DNA of 64,000 nucleotides from CALMEC01 sp963765105 (GTDB lineage Bacteria; Actinomycetota; Thermoleophilia; Miltoncostaeales; Miltoncostaeaceae), in assembly GCA_963765105.1 (NCBI GenBank), contig CAVXUW010000002.1, positions 930,001 through 994,000 of the forward strand. The letters are read 5' to 3'. This document shows, piece by piece, positions 25,400-34,363 of the stretch. The notes beneath the pieces were generated by a model. That model was not told the DNA's origin. It saw nothing but the letters and a program-made list of their open reading frames with translations, and ran no database searches. Positions within the stretch are counted from its first letter, which is position 1; each line of letters opens with the position of its first letter. The position numbers and the translations under genes are program-made.

Positions 25400-27535
25400 T
25401 TAGCTGCGTGCGGCCAGATCGTCGATGACGCGCTCCACGTCGGAACGTGCATCGGCGTCGAGGCCGTCCTCGGCGAAGGCGTCCACCGCGAGGGCGTCGG
25501 CGACGCTCGGCAGGCGGGGGTCGCGCAGGACGGTGCGCCCAAGGGCCGAGGTGTACTCCTGCGTCGTCTCGTGCGCATCACGGCTGCGGCCCAGCTTCGT
25601 CCCGATCGCGTCGAGCCGGTCGAGTTGCACGGCCGCCCATGGGCGTTTGCGTCGCGCTCGGAGACGTTTGCGGAGGCGCTGGAGGGGCGTCCACATGAGG
25701 AATGTGAGGAGGCCGCCGAAGACGACGACGAGCCCGGCGATGACCGGGGGTGACAGGTCGGGCAGGTGTTTTGCCAGGTACTCCTTCAGGCCCACGCGGG
25801 CCGCATCCGGTTGAGGCTCGCCGGCAAACGGCACTTGCGCGGTCGGGTCGAATGACTGCCAGCCGTAGCCGGGAAAGAACACTTCGGCCCAGGCATGCGC
25901 ATCTTTCGCGCGCACCTCGTACAGACCGGTGAATGGGTTGCGCTCGCCCGGTGTGTACCCCACCGCCAAGCGCGCCGGAATCCCTTGCGAACGGAGCATC
26001 ACGACCAGGCTCGAGGCGATCTGCTCACAAAAACCGATGCGGTCCTCGAACAGGAACTGATCGACCGAGTCGGTGCCCGGGGCGAGCGGAGGGATGTCCA
26101 GCGAATACTGTGTGTTGGCGCCCATCCACGCTTCGATTGCACGAACCGTGTCGTACGTGTTCGTTGTGCCCCGAGCGATGTCGTCGGCCAGGGTTTTCAC
26201 GCGATCGCTGATGACGGGAGCGGCGGCGTAGCGTCGGAGGATCTCCAGCGGGGCCTTCTGTCGAGCGTCGCCAACCAGGCGAAGTCCGGCGGCAGTGGAA
26301 GGTGCCCGCCGGCTCACCACGGTGTACACGGCACCCTTCTCCAGCTCCACACCGGTGCGCACGGTCCCGTCGGTCAGCTCGAACAACGACGATTGGGGGA
26401 TGTACACGTGCGTGGCCCGGTTCGCGGCGAAGATGACATTGGGGCCCGCGGTTTCAAGGTAGAAGGTCTGAACCAACTCCTCACCATCCGGCGTCCTTTC
26501 GCCGACGGGGTTCAACACCTCAATGGGGCTTCGCCCACTGAGCACCGCGGTCCGCTCGTCCGAGATCGTCCAGCGGCGGCCATCCCAGACATCAAACGTC
26601 TGACCCCGCCAAAAGTCGGGTGCCGACGAGCGAACGCGGAGCACCAGCGTGTCATCGGGACGCCCGCGGACCGACGTGTCGAGCTCCTTCGAGAATCCGA
26701 AGTACCCAAACGACGACGGCGGCGAGCCGGAACTGCCGTCACCCCCGCGGCTGGGGTTGTCGTTACCCAGCGACGGGTTCGACAACCCACCGGGATTTGG
26801 GACCCTCACCTGATCGGGGATGCGCGAGGTGAACGCCAACAGCCGGTTCGACTTCGCTGCGGGCACGACGAGAAATGCGGTTGTGGCGACAACGCCGACG
26901 GCGATGGCGGCGGTGGTGACCACCCGCACCGGCCCGCTGGCCAGGCGTCGACGTGAGCTGGGGCGCACGCCGCCGGCCAGCTCAATCAGTTCGCTGCGAT
27001 GCGCAAGGGCCATTGCTGCCGCAGCGCAGGAGCCCCACAGGGCGAGGAAGCTGCCAAAGGTGATCGATAGTGAGAGCGCCCCACCCAACGAGATCAGCGC
27101 GACGCTTGATGCGAGCGCGAAACGCAGGTCACGTCGCGAGCGTAGTGAGAACGCCCGCACGCCCTCCAATGTGATCAACAGCTCAGCCAAGGGGAGGCGC
27201 AGCTCTGCCGGGGAGGCGGGGCTGCCGTTGACCATGATGAACCGAATGGTGATCGCGAGCGTTGTGAGCGTGAGAAGGACGGGCACGAGTGGGCTGCGTT
27301 CTTCCCGGCGCAGAAACGACACGGCCGCACCGATGGGGATCACCCCGAGCGCCACGATCCACAAACCGGTGCCCCCGACGCCGTTGACGAGTACCGCAAC
27401 CGTTGCGATGACGACGGCAAGCAGCGTCGCCACCCGGAGGCCGATGCTGTTCTCCGCCGGCTTGGTGAAGTCGCCGACCAGTCGCGTCCATCGTGCGACG
27501 GGGGGTTTGGCGAGTGGTGTGGCGGCCGTGCTCAT
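25400..27535 (-). CDS. TgpA-like membrane transglutaminase
   Basis: This 711-residue protein has an N-terminal block of about six helices (DUF3488-like), an external transglutaminase-core domain with Cys503 in GFCEQIASSLV, His547 in KDAHAWAEVFFPGYGW and the following FDPT Asp, then a further membrane helix and a DUF4129-like cytoplasmic tail. The genes upstream are DUF58 and MoxR, the standard partners; the start overlaps the DUF58 stop as ATGA. Members of this set are thought to process envelope substrates, but the substrate is unknown. Confidence 0.9.
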   Translation of the reverse strand: MSTAATPLAKPPVARWTRLVGDFTKPAENSIGLRVATLLAVVIATVAVLVNGVGGTGLWIVALGVIPIGAAVSFLRREERSPLVPVLLTLTTLAITIRFIMVNGSPASPAELRLPLAELLITLEGVRAFSLRSRRDLRFALASSVALISLGGALSLSITFGSFLALWGSCAAAAMALAHRSELIELAGGVRPSSRRRLASGPVRVVTTAAIAVGVVATTAFLVVPAAKSNRLLAFTSRIPDQVRVPNPGGLSNPSLGNDNPSRGGDGSSGSPPSSFGYFGFSKELDTSVRGRPDDTLVLRVRSSAPDFWRGQTFDVWDGRRWTISDERTAVLSGRSPIEVLNPVGERTPDGEELVQTFYLETAGPNVIFAANRATHVYIPQSSLFELTDGTVRTGVELEKGAVYTVVSRRAPSTAAGLRLVGDARQKAPLEILRRYAAAPVISDRVKTLADDIARGTTNTYDTVRAIEAWMGANTQYSLDIPPLAPGTDSVDQFLFEDRIGFCEQIASSLVVMLRSQGIPARLAVGYTPGERNPFTGLYEVRAKDAHAWAEVFFPGYGWQSFDPTAQVPFAGEPQPDAARVGLKEYLAKHLPDLSPPVIAGLVVVFGGLLTFLMWTPLQRLRKRLRARRKRPWAAVQLDRLDAIGTKLGRSRDAHETTQEYTSALGRTVLRDPRLPSVADALAVDAFAEDGLDADARSDVERVIDDLAARS

Positions 27536-28461
27536 CTGTCACCGCGGTCGGAGATGAGAATGACGTTGCGTCCGGGCGCTGCGCTGGGGATCGTCGGCGA
27601 CCCGCTCACCGCTCGTGCGAGGCGTCGCCCCACCACAATCGGAGAGGTGACCGTGGAGCTGACCGGACCGTCCGCTTCGACAGTGCACAGTGTCACGTCG
27701 ACCCCGGCGTCCAATGCGTCGCACACAACACCCATCGCCCGTTCGGCGGCGCGTTCGGCGCGTTCGGTCGGGCCACTGACGTCAACGACCACGGTCCAGT
27801 GCGGCCGCTCGGGCAGCTCGAGTTCTTTCACGACGACGCTGCCGCGGTGAGCGGTGGCCGGCCAGTGAACGAGGCGCATTGGATCGCCAGACCGGTACTC
27901 ACGCACCGAACGAATTGTCTCTCCTGCCGTGAGGGCGTGGCTGGCCGTCGCTGATCCGCCGTGCGCTCCTCGTGCGGTCACCTGGCGGGGCACCTCCACC
28001 CGTCGGGGGGCCACATCGATTGGGCGGTCCAGATTCGCCGTAATCGTCCGTCGCCACCACACCAGCCCGAAGGGCGCGGCGGAGCTGACCTCAACCGCGA
28101 GTTGCGCGAGCACGCCGCGCCGATCGGGGGTAATCGTGAGAGGCGTGGGATGCGACCCCACTGCGGCCGACCAACCACCGGCGACGTCCACGGGGCGGAG
28201 TCGGACGCCGAGCCCCGGGTTGGCCACATTCAGCTGAAGCTCGACCGCCTCGCCGGCCACTGCGTCGGTGGGGCCGGTGGCCCGAAGACGCACGCGCATC
28301 AGGGCGATGCGTGGCCAGGCGACCGCGATGGTCAGTGTCCCGAGAAGGACGCACAGGATCACAATGAGCCAACCGGCGCCAGTGGTGCGAGCCGCAAAGA
28401 ACAGGGCTCCGGTGATTGCGGCGATCACGTACGCGCCGCGTGTGGCGCCGCGTCCGGTCAT
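27532..28461 (-). CDS. DUF58-domain membrane protein
   Basis: This 309-residue protein has two N-terminal membrane helices (about 8-50) and the DUF58 core motif VREYRSGDPMRLVHWPATAHRG near residue 195, followed by a VWA-like strand (WTVVVDVSGP). It sits between MoxR and the transglutaminase with ATGA overlaps at both ends, so the three are translationally coupled. DUF58 proteins act with MoxR ATPases; the exact role is not established. Confidence 0.9.
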   Translation of the reverse strand: MTGRGATRGAYVIAAITGALFFAARTTGAGWLIVILCVLLGTLTIAVAWPRIALMRVRLRATGPTDAVAGEAVELQLNVANPGLGVRLRPVDVAGGWSAAVGSHPTPLTITPDRRGVLAQLAVEVSSAAPFGLVWWRRTITANLDRPIDVAPRRVEVPRQVTARGAHGGSATASHALTAGETIRSVREYRSGDPMRLVHWPATAHRGSVVVKELELPERPHWTVVVDVSGPTERAERAAERAMGVVCDALDAGVDVTLCTVEADGPVSSTVTSPIVVGRRLARAVSGSPTIPSAAPGRNVILISDRGDR

Positions 28462-29426
28462 CCGCGCGGGGGCGGGATCCTTCGCACGATCGCCTCCACA
28501 ATGGTCCGCCCGCGGGTGAGATCGGAGCCGCTCGTGAGGATTATGCGGTGGGCAAGGGCAGCGGGGGCAATCGATTTGATGTCGTCGGGTGTCACAAACA
28601 TCCGACGATGGGTGATGGCCAAGGCTTGAGCGGTGCGGAGCAAGCTGATGCTGGCGCGGGGGCTTGCGCCCAACGAGACGCCCTCGTGCGTGCGGGTGGC
28701 CTCCACGATGTCGAGGAGGTATTCCTGCACCGCCTCAGCCACGTGAACGGTGCGGACCTCGGCGACCGCGGCGCGAAGGGCGTCGGCGTCGGTGATCGGC
28801 GCAAGGGTGCTGAGTGCGCCCACGCCACCCTCACCGCGAAGGAGCGAGCGCTCCGCCTCGCGGCCGGGCAACCCCAGCTCCAACACCACGGCAAACCGAT
28901 CGCGCTGGCCCTCGACCAAAGGAAAAGTGCCGGCGTGTTCGTGAGGGTTCTGCGTCGCGATCACCACGAACGGGTCGGGAAGGCGCAACGTCGCGCCGTC
29001 GGCGCTGACCTGGCGTTCCTCCATCGCTTCCAGCAGGGCGCTTTGCGTGCGTGGGGTGGCGCGGTTGATCTCGTCCACCAGCACGACGTTTGCGAAGAGT
29101 GGCCCGTGGCGGAACTTCCAGGTGCTGTCGCGCTGATCCAAAACGGAGACGCCCGTGAGGTCGGCCGGCAACAGGTCGGGGGTCCCCTGAATGCGACGGA
29201 ACTGACCGCCGAGCGATCGCGCCAGGCTCTTCGCCAGGAGCGTCTTTCCCACGCCCGGGATGTCCTCAACCAGGACATGGCCACCAGAAAGAACGGCGGC
29301 AACGACACAGCGAATGGCCGACTCTTTGCCGCGAATCGTGATGGCCAGGTTCGCGTGAAGCGCCTGTGCCAGGTCGGCGGCGCTACGAACGATGGTGTCG
29401 GGTGGAACGTGTGTGGTGGCCATCAT
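28458..29426 (-). CDS. MoxR-family AAA+ ATPase
   Basis: This 322-residue ATPase has Walker A EDIPGVGKT, the RIQGTPDLLPADLTG segment, Walker B VVLVDEINRATPRTQSALLEAMEE and sensor PFVVIATQNPHEHAGTFPL. It is the head of the MoxR-DUF58-transglutaminase operon. It is more typical of the classical MoxR branch than the CoxD-like ATPase at 15525. The 155 bases separating it from the divergent ammonium transporter probably hold both promoters. Confidence 0.93.
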   Translation of the reverse strand: MMATTHVPPDTIVRSAADLAQALHANLAITIRGKESAIRCVVAAVLSGGHVLVEDIPGVGKTLLAKSLARSLGGQFRRIQGTPDLLPADLTGVSVLDQRDSTWKFRHGPLFANVVLVDEINRATPRTQSALLEAMEERQVSADGATLRLPDPFVVIATQNPHEHAGTFPLVEGQRDRFAVVLELGLPGREAERSLLRGEGGVGALSTLAPITDADALRAAVAEVRTVHVAEAVQEYLLDIVEATRTHEGVSLGASPRASISLLRTAQALAITHRRMFVTPDDIKSIAPAALAHRIILTSGSDLTRGRTIVEAIVRRIPPPRG

Positions 29427-29581
29427 TCATGAATCGGCGTCCTGGCCGCTGTTCTTGAGCTTTTCGCCCTCGGGCGAGTGCGGAGCGGCCTGTTTTGTCC
29501 GTGTGTACAAAGCCACCCATCCCGCCACCGGCGAGGATTGGCGAAATACAACGAAGCGGTCACTTTCCCGGAGGCAGTTGC

Positions 29582-30919
29582 GTGAACGTTGCGATAGACA
29601 CAGTGTGGGTGCTCTTTGCGGGGTGTTTGGTCCTGCTCATGCAGGCGGGGTTCGCCATGCTCGAGGTCGGCCTCACTCGCATGAAAAACGCGGGCGCGGT
29701 GGCCGCCAAGGTGCTGATCAACCTGGCGTATTCCTTTGCGATCTTCTGGGCCATTGGGTTTGCGTTTGCCTTTGGTGACGGCAACGGCTTCATCGGCGCA
29801 AGTGGCTGGTTCATCGAGGGTGGCGGAACGCCATCGCTTGACTACTCCTCCGTCGATCAATCCACCAAGTTCTTCTTCCAGGCCACGTTCGCGGCTGTGG
29901 CCCTGGCGATCGTGTGGGGTACGACGCTGGATCGCATCAAGTTCGGGGCCTACCTTCCGTTTGCGATCGTTTTCGTGGGGCTGATCTATCCGATCGTCGC
30001 GCATTGGGTGTGGGGGGGAGGGTGGCTCGCCACGCACTTCCAGGACTTTGCCGGGAGCGGTGTGGTCCACATCACCGGCGCGGCTGGCGCCTTGGCGGCC
30101 GCGATCTTCCTGGGGCCGCGCATCGGTAAGTACCGCAAGGGTGTGCCGCAGCCGATCCCGGGGCATTCGATGCCGCTTGCTTTGCTCGGCATCTTCATCC
30201 TGTGGGTGGGGTGGATGGGGTTCAACGCCGGTTCGTTTCTCGGTGTGATCGATAAGCCGGTTGGTGCAGTCATCGTCGTCACGAGCATGGCCGGGACCTT
30301 CGGTGTGATCGGCGCCACGCTGGCGGCACGACTGAAGCTCGGCACGATGGACATGGGAATGATGGGCAACGGTGCCATCGCCGGGCTCGGGGCCATCGCC
30401 GGGCCGTGCGCGTACGTGGAGCCGTGGGCCGGGGCCATCATCGGCCTCGTTGCCGGTTCATTGATGGTGTTCGCGGTTATCGCCATCGACAGGGTCCATG
30501 TCGACGACCCCATCGGCGCGATCGCCGGTCACGGCTTGGGCGGGATCATCGGCGTTCTTGGCGCGGGCCTTTTCACCACTCCTGATGCGGCGAATGCCCT
30601 AGGTGTGGGGACCAAAGGGCTCGTGTATGGCGGCAACCAGATTGGCTGGCAGGTGGTGGGCCTTCTCTGTATCGGGACCTTCGCGTTTACTGCCTCGGGT
30701 GCCGCGTTCTGGGCGATCCGCACGACCATAGGTTTGCGTGCTCCGCAGGAGGCCGAGTTGGCCGGTCTCGACATCTCCGAGCACGGAATGTTCGGCTACC
30801 CCGAGCGGTTTATCGAGGTCATCGGTGCGGAGCCAGAGGAGCCCGTGAGCATGGTGTTCTCCCACCGTGACGACCAGGACGAAACGCCCTCGCCGCCCGT
30901 GGCGACCCCGGTGACGTAG
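29582..30919 (+). CDS. amtB: Ammonium transporter (Amt/MEP/Rh family)
   Basis: This 445-residue protein has the 11-helix Amt layout: GFAMLEVGLTRMKNAGAVAAKVLINL near the N-terminus, the DFAGSGVVHITGAAGALAAA signature near the pore, VGWMGFNAGSF and GHGLGGIIGVLGAGLF. The start is GTG 29582 with GGAGG upstream; earlier codons lack homology. No PII gene (glnK) is adjacent, which is unusual for amt genes. The C-terminal tail is about 70 residues long and acidic. Confidence 0.93.
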   Translation: MNVAIDTVWVLFAGCLVLLMQAGFAMLEVGLTRMKNAGAVAAKVLINLAYSFAIFWAIGFAFAFGDGNGFIGASGWFIEGGGTPSLDYSSVDQSTKFFFQATFAAVALAIVWGTTLDRIKFGAYLPFAIVFVGLIYPIVAHWVWGGGWLATHFQDFAGSGVVHITGAAGALAAAIFLGPRIGKYRKGVPQPIPGHSMPLALLGIFILWVGWMGFNAGSFLGVIDKPVGAVIVVTSMAGTFGVIGATLAARLKLGTMDMGMMGNGAIAGLGAIAGPCAYVEPWAGAIIGLVAGSLMVFAVIAIDRVHVDDPIGAIAGHGLGGIIGVLGAGLFTTPDAANALGVGTKGLVYGGNQIGWQVVGLLCIGTFAFTASGAAFWAIRTTIGLRAPQEAELAGLDISEHGMFGYPERFIEVIGAEPEEPVSMVFSHRDDQDETPSPPVATPVT

Positions 30920-30920
30920 C

Positions 30921-30938
30921 CCGGAGAAGGTTCTCCGG
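30921..30938. terminator. Small perfect palindrome after amtB
   Basis: CCGGAGAAGGTTCTCCGG begins one base after the amtB stop and forms a 7-bp stem with a 4-base loop. It lies between two convergent genes, so it could serve as a weak bidirectional terminator; no T-run follows. Confidence 0.45.
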
Positions 30939-30993
30939 ACCGGCGGCTGCTCCCCGTTAGGTCCGCCGGCCCGAACTTGTGAACCATGCGGCG

Positions 30994-31371
30994 CTAGGCC
31001 GAGATGCGATATCCAACTAACTCACTGAACGAGCCGTCGAGCCGTGACGCACGGGGAATGGCCTCCAAGGTCTTCATAACCGAGGAGAGGTCGCCGCGAC
31101 GGAGAAGGTCAACGGGCTCGTAGTAGTCGAGCGCGGCGTTCGGCAGTGTCAGCCAGGTGCGCGCGGCAGTCGGGGACAGCTTGTCGAACAACACCTCGAG
31201 CACCTCGAGCAGTTCGTTGAGCTTGCGACGCGAGATCGGTCCCGGCGCCATGGCGCCCGACAACCATGCATCGACGATTCCGGGTGTCGCATCAAGTATC
31301 TGGGCAATGTCGAAGCGGCTCAGGCCCAGGCGTGCAGCTACCTTGTCGAGCGAAGTGGGCTCGTCGTACAT
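30994..31371 (-). CDS. Orphan ParS/MbcA/Xre-type antitoxin-like protein (DUF2384)
   Basis: This 125-residue protein has an N-terminal helix-turn-helix-like region (LDKVAARLGLSRFDIAQILD) and a C-terminal toxin-binding-domain pattern: ARTWLTLPNAALDYYEPVDLL followed by GDLSSVMKTLEAI. Family members neutralise RES-domain toxins. No RES-domain gene flanks it: amtB and a nitroreductase are the neighbours. GGAGG seven bases before ATG 31371 fixes the start. It may act as an orphan regulator. Confidence 0.65.
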   Translation of the reverse strand: MYDEPTSLDKVAARLGLSRFDIAQILDATPGIVDAWLSGAMAPGPISRRKLNELLEVLEVLFDKLSPTAARTWLTLPNAALDYYEPVDLLRRGDLSSVMKTLEAIPRASRLDGSFSELVGYRISA

Positions 31372-31523
31372 CAGTTCCCCTCCGTGGGTTTCATCACTCA
31401 TCCTCGCCGGGCGGTCCATGCCCGACGCCGAAAATGGTAGCACGGCCCGTCACAATTCCCAAACATTCCCCACATGTTTCGTTGATGAGCGGAGGGGTGT
31501 CTGCACCAAACCGGTCACCGTCG

Positions 31524-32189
31524 CTACGTGCCGGCTGCTCGGGGGTTGCCCCAGCCGTCGTCGTGTACCAGGGTCTTCCAGGGGCGCTTGATGGCCTTCA
31601 GGGCCGGGGGAAGGCTGGTGGGAAACTCCACCGGGTAACCCAGCGGGGTGATTATGGGGATCTCGATTTCCGCGGGGATGTTGAGCAGGGCGCGGAACTC
31701 GTCCTCCACGTACCAGTGAAACACGGTGGGGACGGTGCCGAGGCCACGGGCGCGGGCCGCGACGAAGAGGTTCTCCATGGCGAACGCGATGGAGGTGACG
31801 TCGGCGGTGCGCTCAGCATCGCGCTGGTCCGCGGGAAAGACGTTGCGTGGCACCACGAGGCCCAACACCCACACCGGGACGTCGTAGTAGGTGCCGAGGG
31901 CCTGCTCAGCGTATCCACGCGCCCACGCGGCGTGATCCTCAGGGCTGGTGTCCGGCGCGGCCGGGCGGACCGTGCGGAAGTACTCGGCCCCACCGCGGAT
32001 CACGAGGTTGGCAACGGCCTTTCGTTTCGCCGCATCACGCACCACGATGAGGCTCCAGGCCTGGGCCATGCCGCCCGTGGGAGCCAGAAGCGCCAGGCGC
32101 AAGATGGCGTTGAGGTCGTCATCGGACACCGGTGTGTCCGTGTAGCGGCGCACGCTGCGGCGCTGGCGAATGGCGTCATCGGCGTTCAT
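31524..32189 (-). CDS. Nitroreductase family protein
   Basis: This 221-residue protein matches the FMN-dependent nitroreductase fold: it starts ADDAIRQRRSVRRYTD (the FMN-phosphate-binding region), then LRLALLAPTGGMAQAWSLIVVRD, AFAMENLFVAARARGLGTVP and IITPLGYP near the end. Substrates are unknown. ATG 32189 is the family-consistent start; a 59-residue extension upstream is shadow. It diverges from the DUF445 gene across 73 bases. Confidence 0.88.
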   Translation of the reverse strand: MNADDAIRQRRSVRRYTDTPVSDDDLNAILRLALLAPTGGMAQAWSLIVVRDAAKRKAVANLVIRGGAEYFRTVRPAAPDTSPEDHAAWARGYAEQALGTYYDVPVWVLGLVVPRNVFPADQRDAERTADVTSIAFAMENLFVAARARGLGTVPTVFHWYVEDEFRALLNIPAEIEIPIITPLGYPVEFPTSLPPALKAIKRPWKTLVHDDGWGNPRAAGT

Positions 32190-32262
32190 GAGCAGGCGAT
32201 CCTCTGTCAGGAATGTGTCGAGCAAGAGACTATCCGTCGGTCGCGCTGGCAGGATTGTCCCC

Positions 32263-33528
32263 GTGGCCGATGACCTGAGCATGGTGGTTCCCGACGAAGT
32301 GCCCCGCCGTGCCGGCCTGCGGGCCATGAAGCGTCGCGCCACGGGGCTCCTCGTGGTGGCGGCCATCGTCTACATTGCCGCCCGCGTGTTTCACGACGAC
32401 TTCGCGTGGCTGGTGTACATCGAGGCGGCGGCCGAGGGGGCGATGGTCGGCGGGCTTGCCGACTGGTTTGCCGTCACCGCCCTGTTTCGCCATCCCCTCG
32501 GCATCCCCATCCCGCACACCGCCCTGATCCCCACGCGTAAGGACCAGTTGGGTCGCGCCATCGGTGAGTTCGTGGAAGAGAACTTCCTCACGGGCGGCGT
32601 GGTGATCGACAAGCTCCGTTCGGCGGGGATTGCGCGCCGGGCCGCGACGTGGGTGACGAACGAACAGAACGCGGCGACGGTGGCGCGCCACACCTCGGCC
32701 GCGCTCGCAGGGGCGGCGGGGGTGCTGCGCGATGAGTCGGTGCAGGGCGCGCTGGAGCAGTCGATCACGTCATGGGTGCGCAGGGTGCCACTGGCTCCGC
32801 TGGCGGGACGGGCCCTGTCGGTGGCAACGGCCGATGGCCGTCACGACGAACTGGTCGATGCCGCACTTCGCGGCGGGATGACGTTCCTCGATCAGCATCG
32901 CGAGGACCTGCGCGGGCGCTTCGGCAAGGAATCGCCGTGGTGGGTGCCGGAGACGATCGACGACCGCATCTTCACCAAGCTCTTCGACGGGCTTCGGGGC
33001 TTCCTCGCGGAGGTCACCGCAACACCTCATCATGAGTTCCGGCGATACCTCGATCAACGGGTGGTCGACCTGGCCGAGCGCCTCCAGAACGACCCGGAAC
33101 TTGCGGCCCGCGGCGAGGAGATCAAGGACCACCTCCTCGCGCACCCCGCGGTTCGCGCGTGGACGATGTCGCTGTGGCAAGACCTCAAGGGCGTGCTTCA
33201 CCGCCAAGCCGGCGACCCGTCGTCACAGCTTCGCCAGCGCATCGCGGCCGAGGTGGCCCACATCGGCGAGGCCATCGCCGCCGATCCGGAGATGCAAGCC
33301 AAGCTCGACAAGTGGGTCGAATCGGCCGTCACGTACCTCTTGGACGAGCACCGCCACCAAGCCGGTGATCTCATCGCCTCAACTGTCGCCCGCTGGAACC
33401 CCGAAGACGCCTCCAAACGCGTGGAGCTGGCCGTGGGGCGCGATCTGCAGTTCATCCGCATCAACGGCACCGTCGTGGGCGGCTTGGCCGGTGTCGCGAT
33501 CTTCGCCGTGGGCCGGCTGATCGGTTAG
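32263..33528 (+). CDS. DUF445 membrane protein
   Basis: This 421-residue protein has DUF445 hallmarks: two N-terminal helices flanking AAAEGAMVGGLADWFAVTALFRHPLGIPIPHTALIP, a long helical middle, and a C-terminal helix (VVGGLAGVAIFAVGRLI) preceded by VELAVGRDLQFIRINGT. The family is widespread and of unknown function. GTG 32263 has an AGGA site eight bases upstream. Its TAG stop nests with the stop of the convergent LLM gene. Confidence 0.9.
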   Translation: MADDLSMVVPDEVPRRAGLRAMKRRATGLLVVAAIVYIAARVFHDDFAWLVYIEAAAEGAMVGGLADWFAVTALFRHPLGIPIPHTALIPTRKDQLGRAIGEFVEENFLTGGVVIDKLRSAGIARRAATWVTNEQNAATVARHTSAALAGAAGVLRDESVQGALEQSITSWVRRVPLAPLAGRALSVATADGRHDELVDAALRGGMTFLDQHREDLRGRFGKESPWWVPETIDDRIFTKLFDGLRGFLAEVTATPHHEFRRYLDQRVVDLAERLQNDPELAARGEEIKDHLLAHPAVRAWTMSLWQDLKGVLHRQAGDPSSQLRQRIAAEVAHIGEAIAADPEMQAKLDKWVESAVTYLLDEHRHQAGDLIASTVARWNPEDASKRVELAVGRDLQFIRINGTVVGGLAGVAIFAVGRLIG

Positions 33529-34337
33529 CGGCTCGGCGGGCCGGCACCAGCGACTGCTCGGACCGTCGTGACCGACGCCCGTTCAATGCCGAAGCTGGCG
33601 AGCCACCAGGTGGCGCCCGCCGCGATCCACGGGGCGGGGTCGGCCTCCGGCGCGGTTTCTGCGATCAGGTCAAAGCCGGTGAGGTCGCCACGTTCAGTAC
33701 GTACGGCCTCCACGCAGGCGGCGAAGACCTCGGGTAAATCAACGTCGACCGGAAAGTAGCCGTCCCACCGGCAGGCGCGACGAATGGGATTGCGCTTCAC
33801 TCCGCGACCCCCGATCCACACAGGAATGCGGGGACGCTGCACCGGGGTTGGGAGAAACGCCATGTCGTCAACCAGGTAGTTCGGGCCATCATGGGTGACC
33901 GATTCTCCGCTCCACAGAGCGGCGATGACCTCGAGCGCCTCGTCCAGCATCTGGGCCCGTTGGCGATCATCGAGCTCCTCGCCAAATGCCGAGAGCTCAC
34001 GGCCGGATGTATCCCGCCCCAGCCCCGCACCAAACACGAGCCGTCCGTCGGAGAGTTGATCGAGCGAGGTGGCCTGGCGCGCCACCACCTGCGGGCGCCG
34101 CCGGGCCAGGGGCGTCACCAGTGCGCCCAGACGGATCCGCGTGGTGACCGTCGCGATTGCCGCGAGCGCCACCCAGGGGTCGCCAACCTCGGTCACGGGC
34201 GCCCGATAGTTGATGTGGTCCCACAGAAAAAACCCGTCCCAACCCGCCTGTTCCGCCTCGGCCGCCAGCTCGGCCAGCACGCGCGGGTGCGCGAGGTCGC
34301 CGAACGGTGGGAGAAAGAGGCCGGCCTTCACATCCAT
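33525..34337 (-). CDS. LLM-class F420-dependent (luciferase-like) oxidoreductase
   Basis: This 270-residue TIM-barrel protein has GWDGFFLWDHI, IRLGALVTPLARRRPQVVARQATSLDQLSDGRLVFGAGLG and PVWIGGRG, all typical of the bacterial luciferase-like family. The sequence style matches F420-dependent members, consistent with the DDN homologue at 12099, but FMN use cannot be excluded. Start ATG 34337 is chosen; a GTG two codons upstream is possible. It converges on DUF445 with a four-base stop overlap. Confidence 0.88.
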   Translation of the reverse strand: MDVKAGLFLPPFGDLAHPRVLAELAAEAEQAGWDGFFLWDHINYRAPVTEVGDPWVALAAIATVTTRIRLGALVTPLARRRPQVVARQATSLDQLSDGRLVFGAGLGRDTSGRELSAFGEELDDRQRAQMLDEALEVIAALWSGESVTHDGPNYLVDDMAFLPTPVQRPRIPVWIGGRGVKRNPIRRACRWDGYFPVDVDLPEVFAACVEAVRTERGDLTGFDLIAETAPEADPAPWIAAGATWWLASFGIERASVTTVRAVAGAGPPSR

Positions 34338-34363
34338 GGACACACGCTACCCCGGCGACGGGA

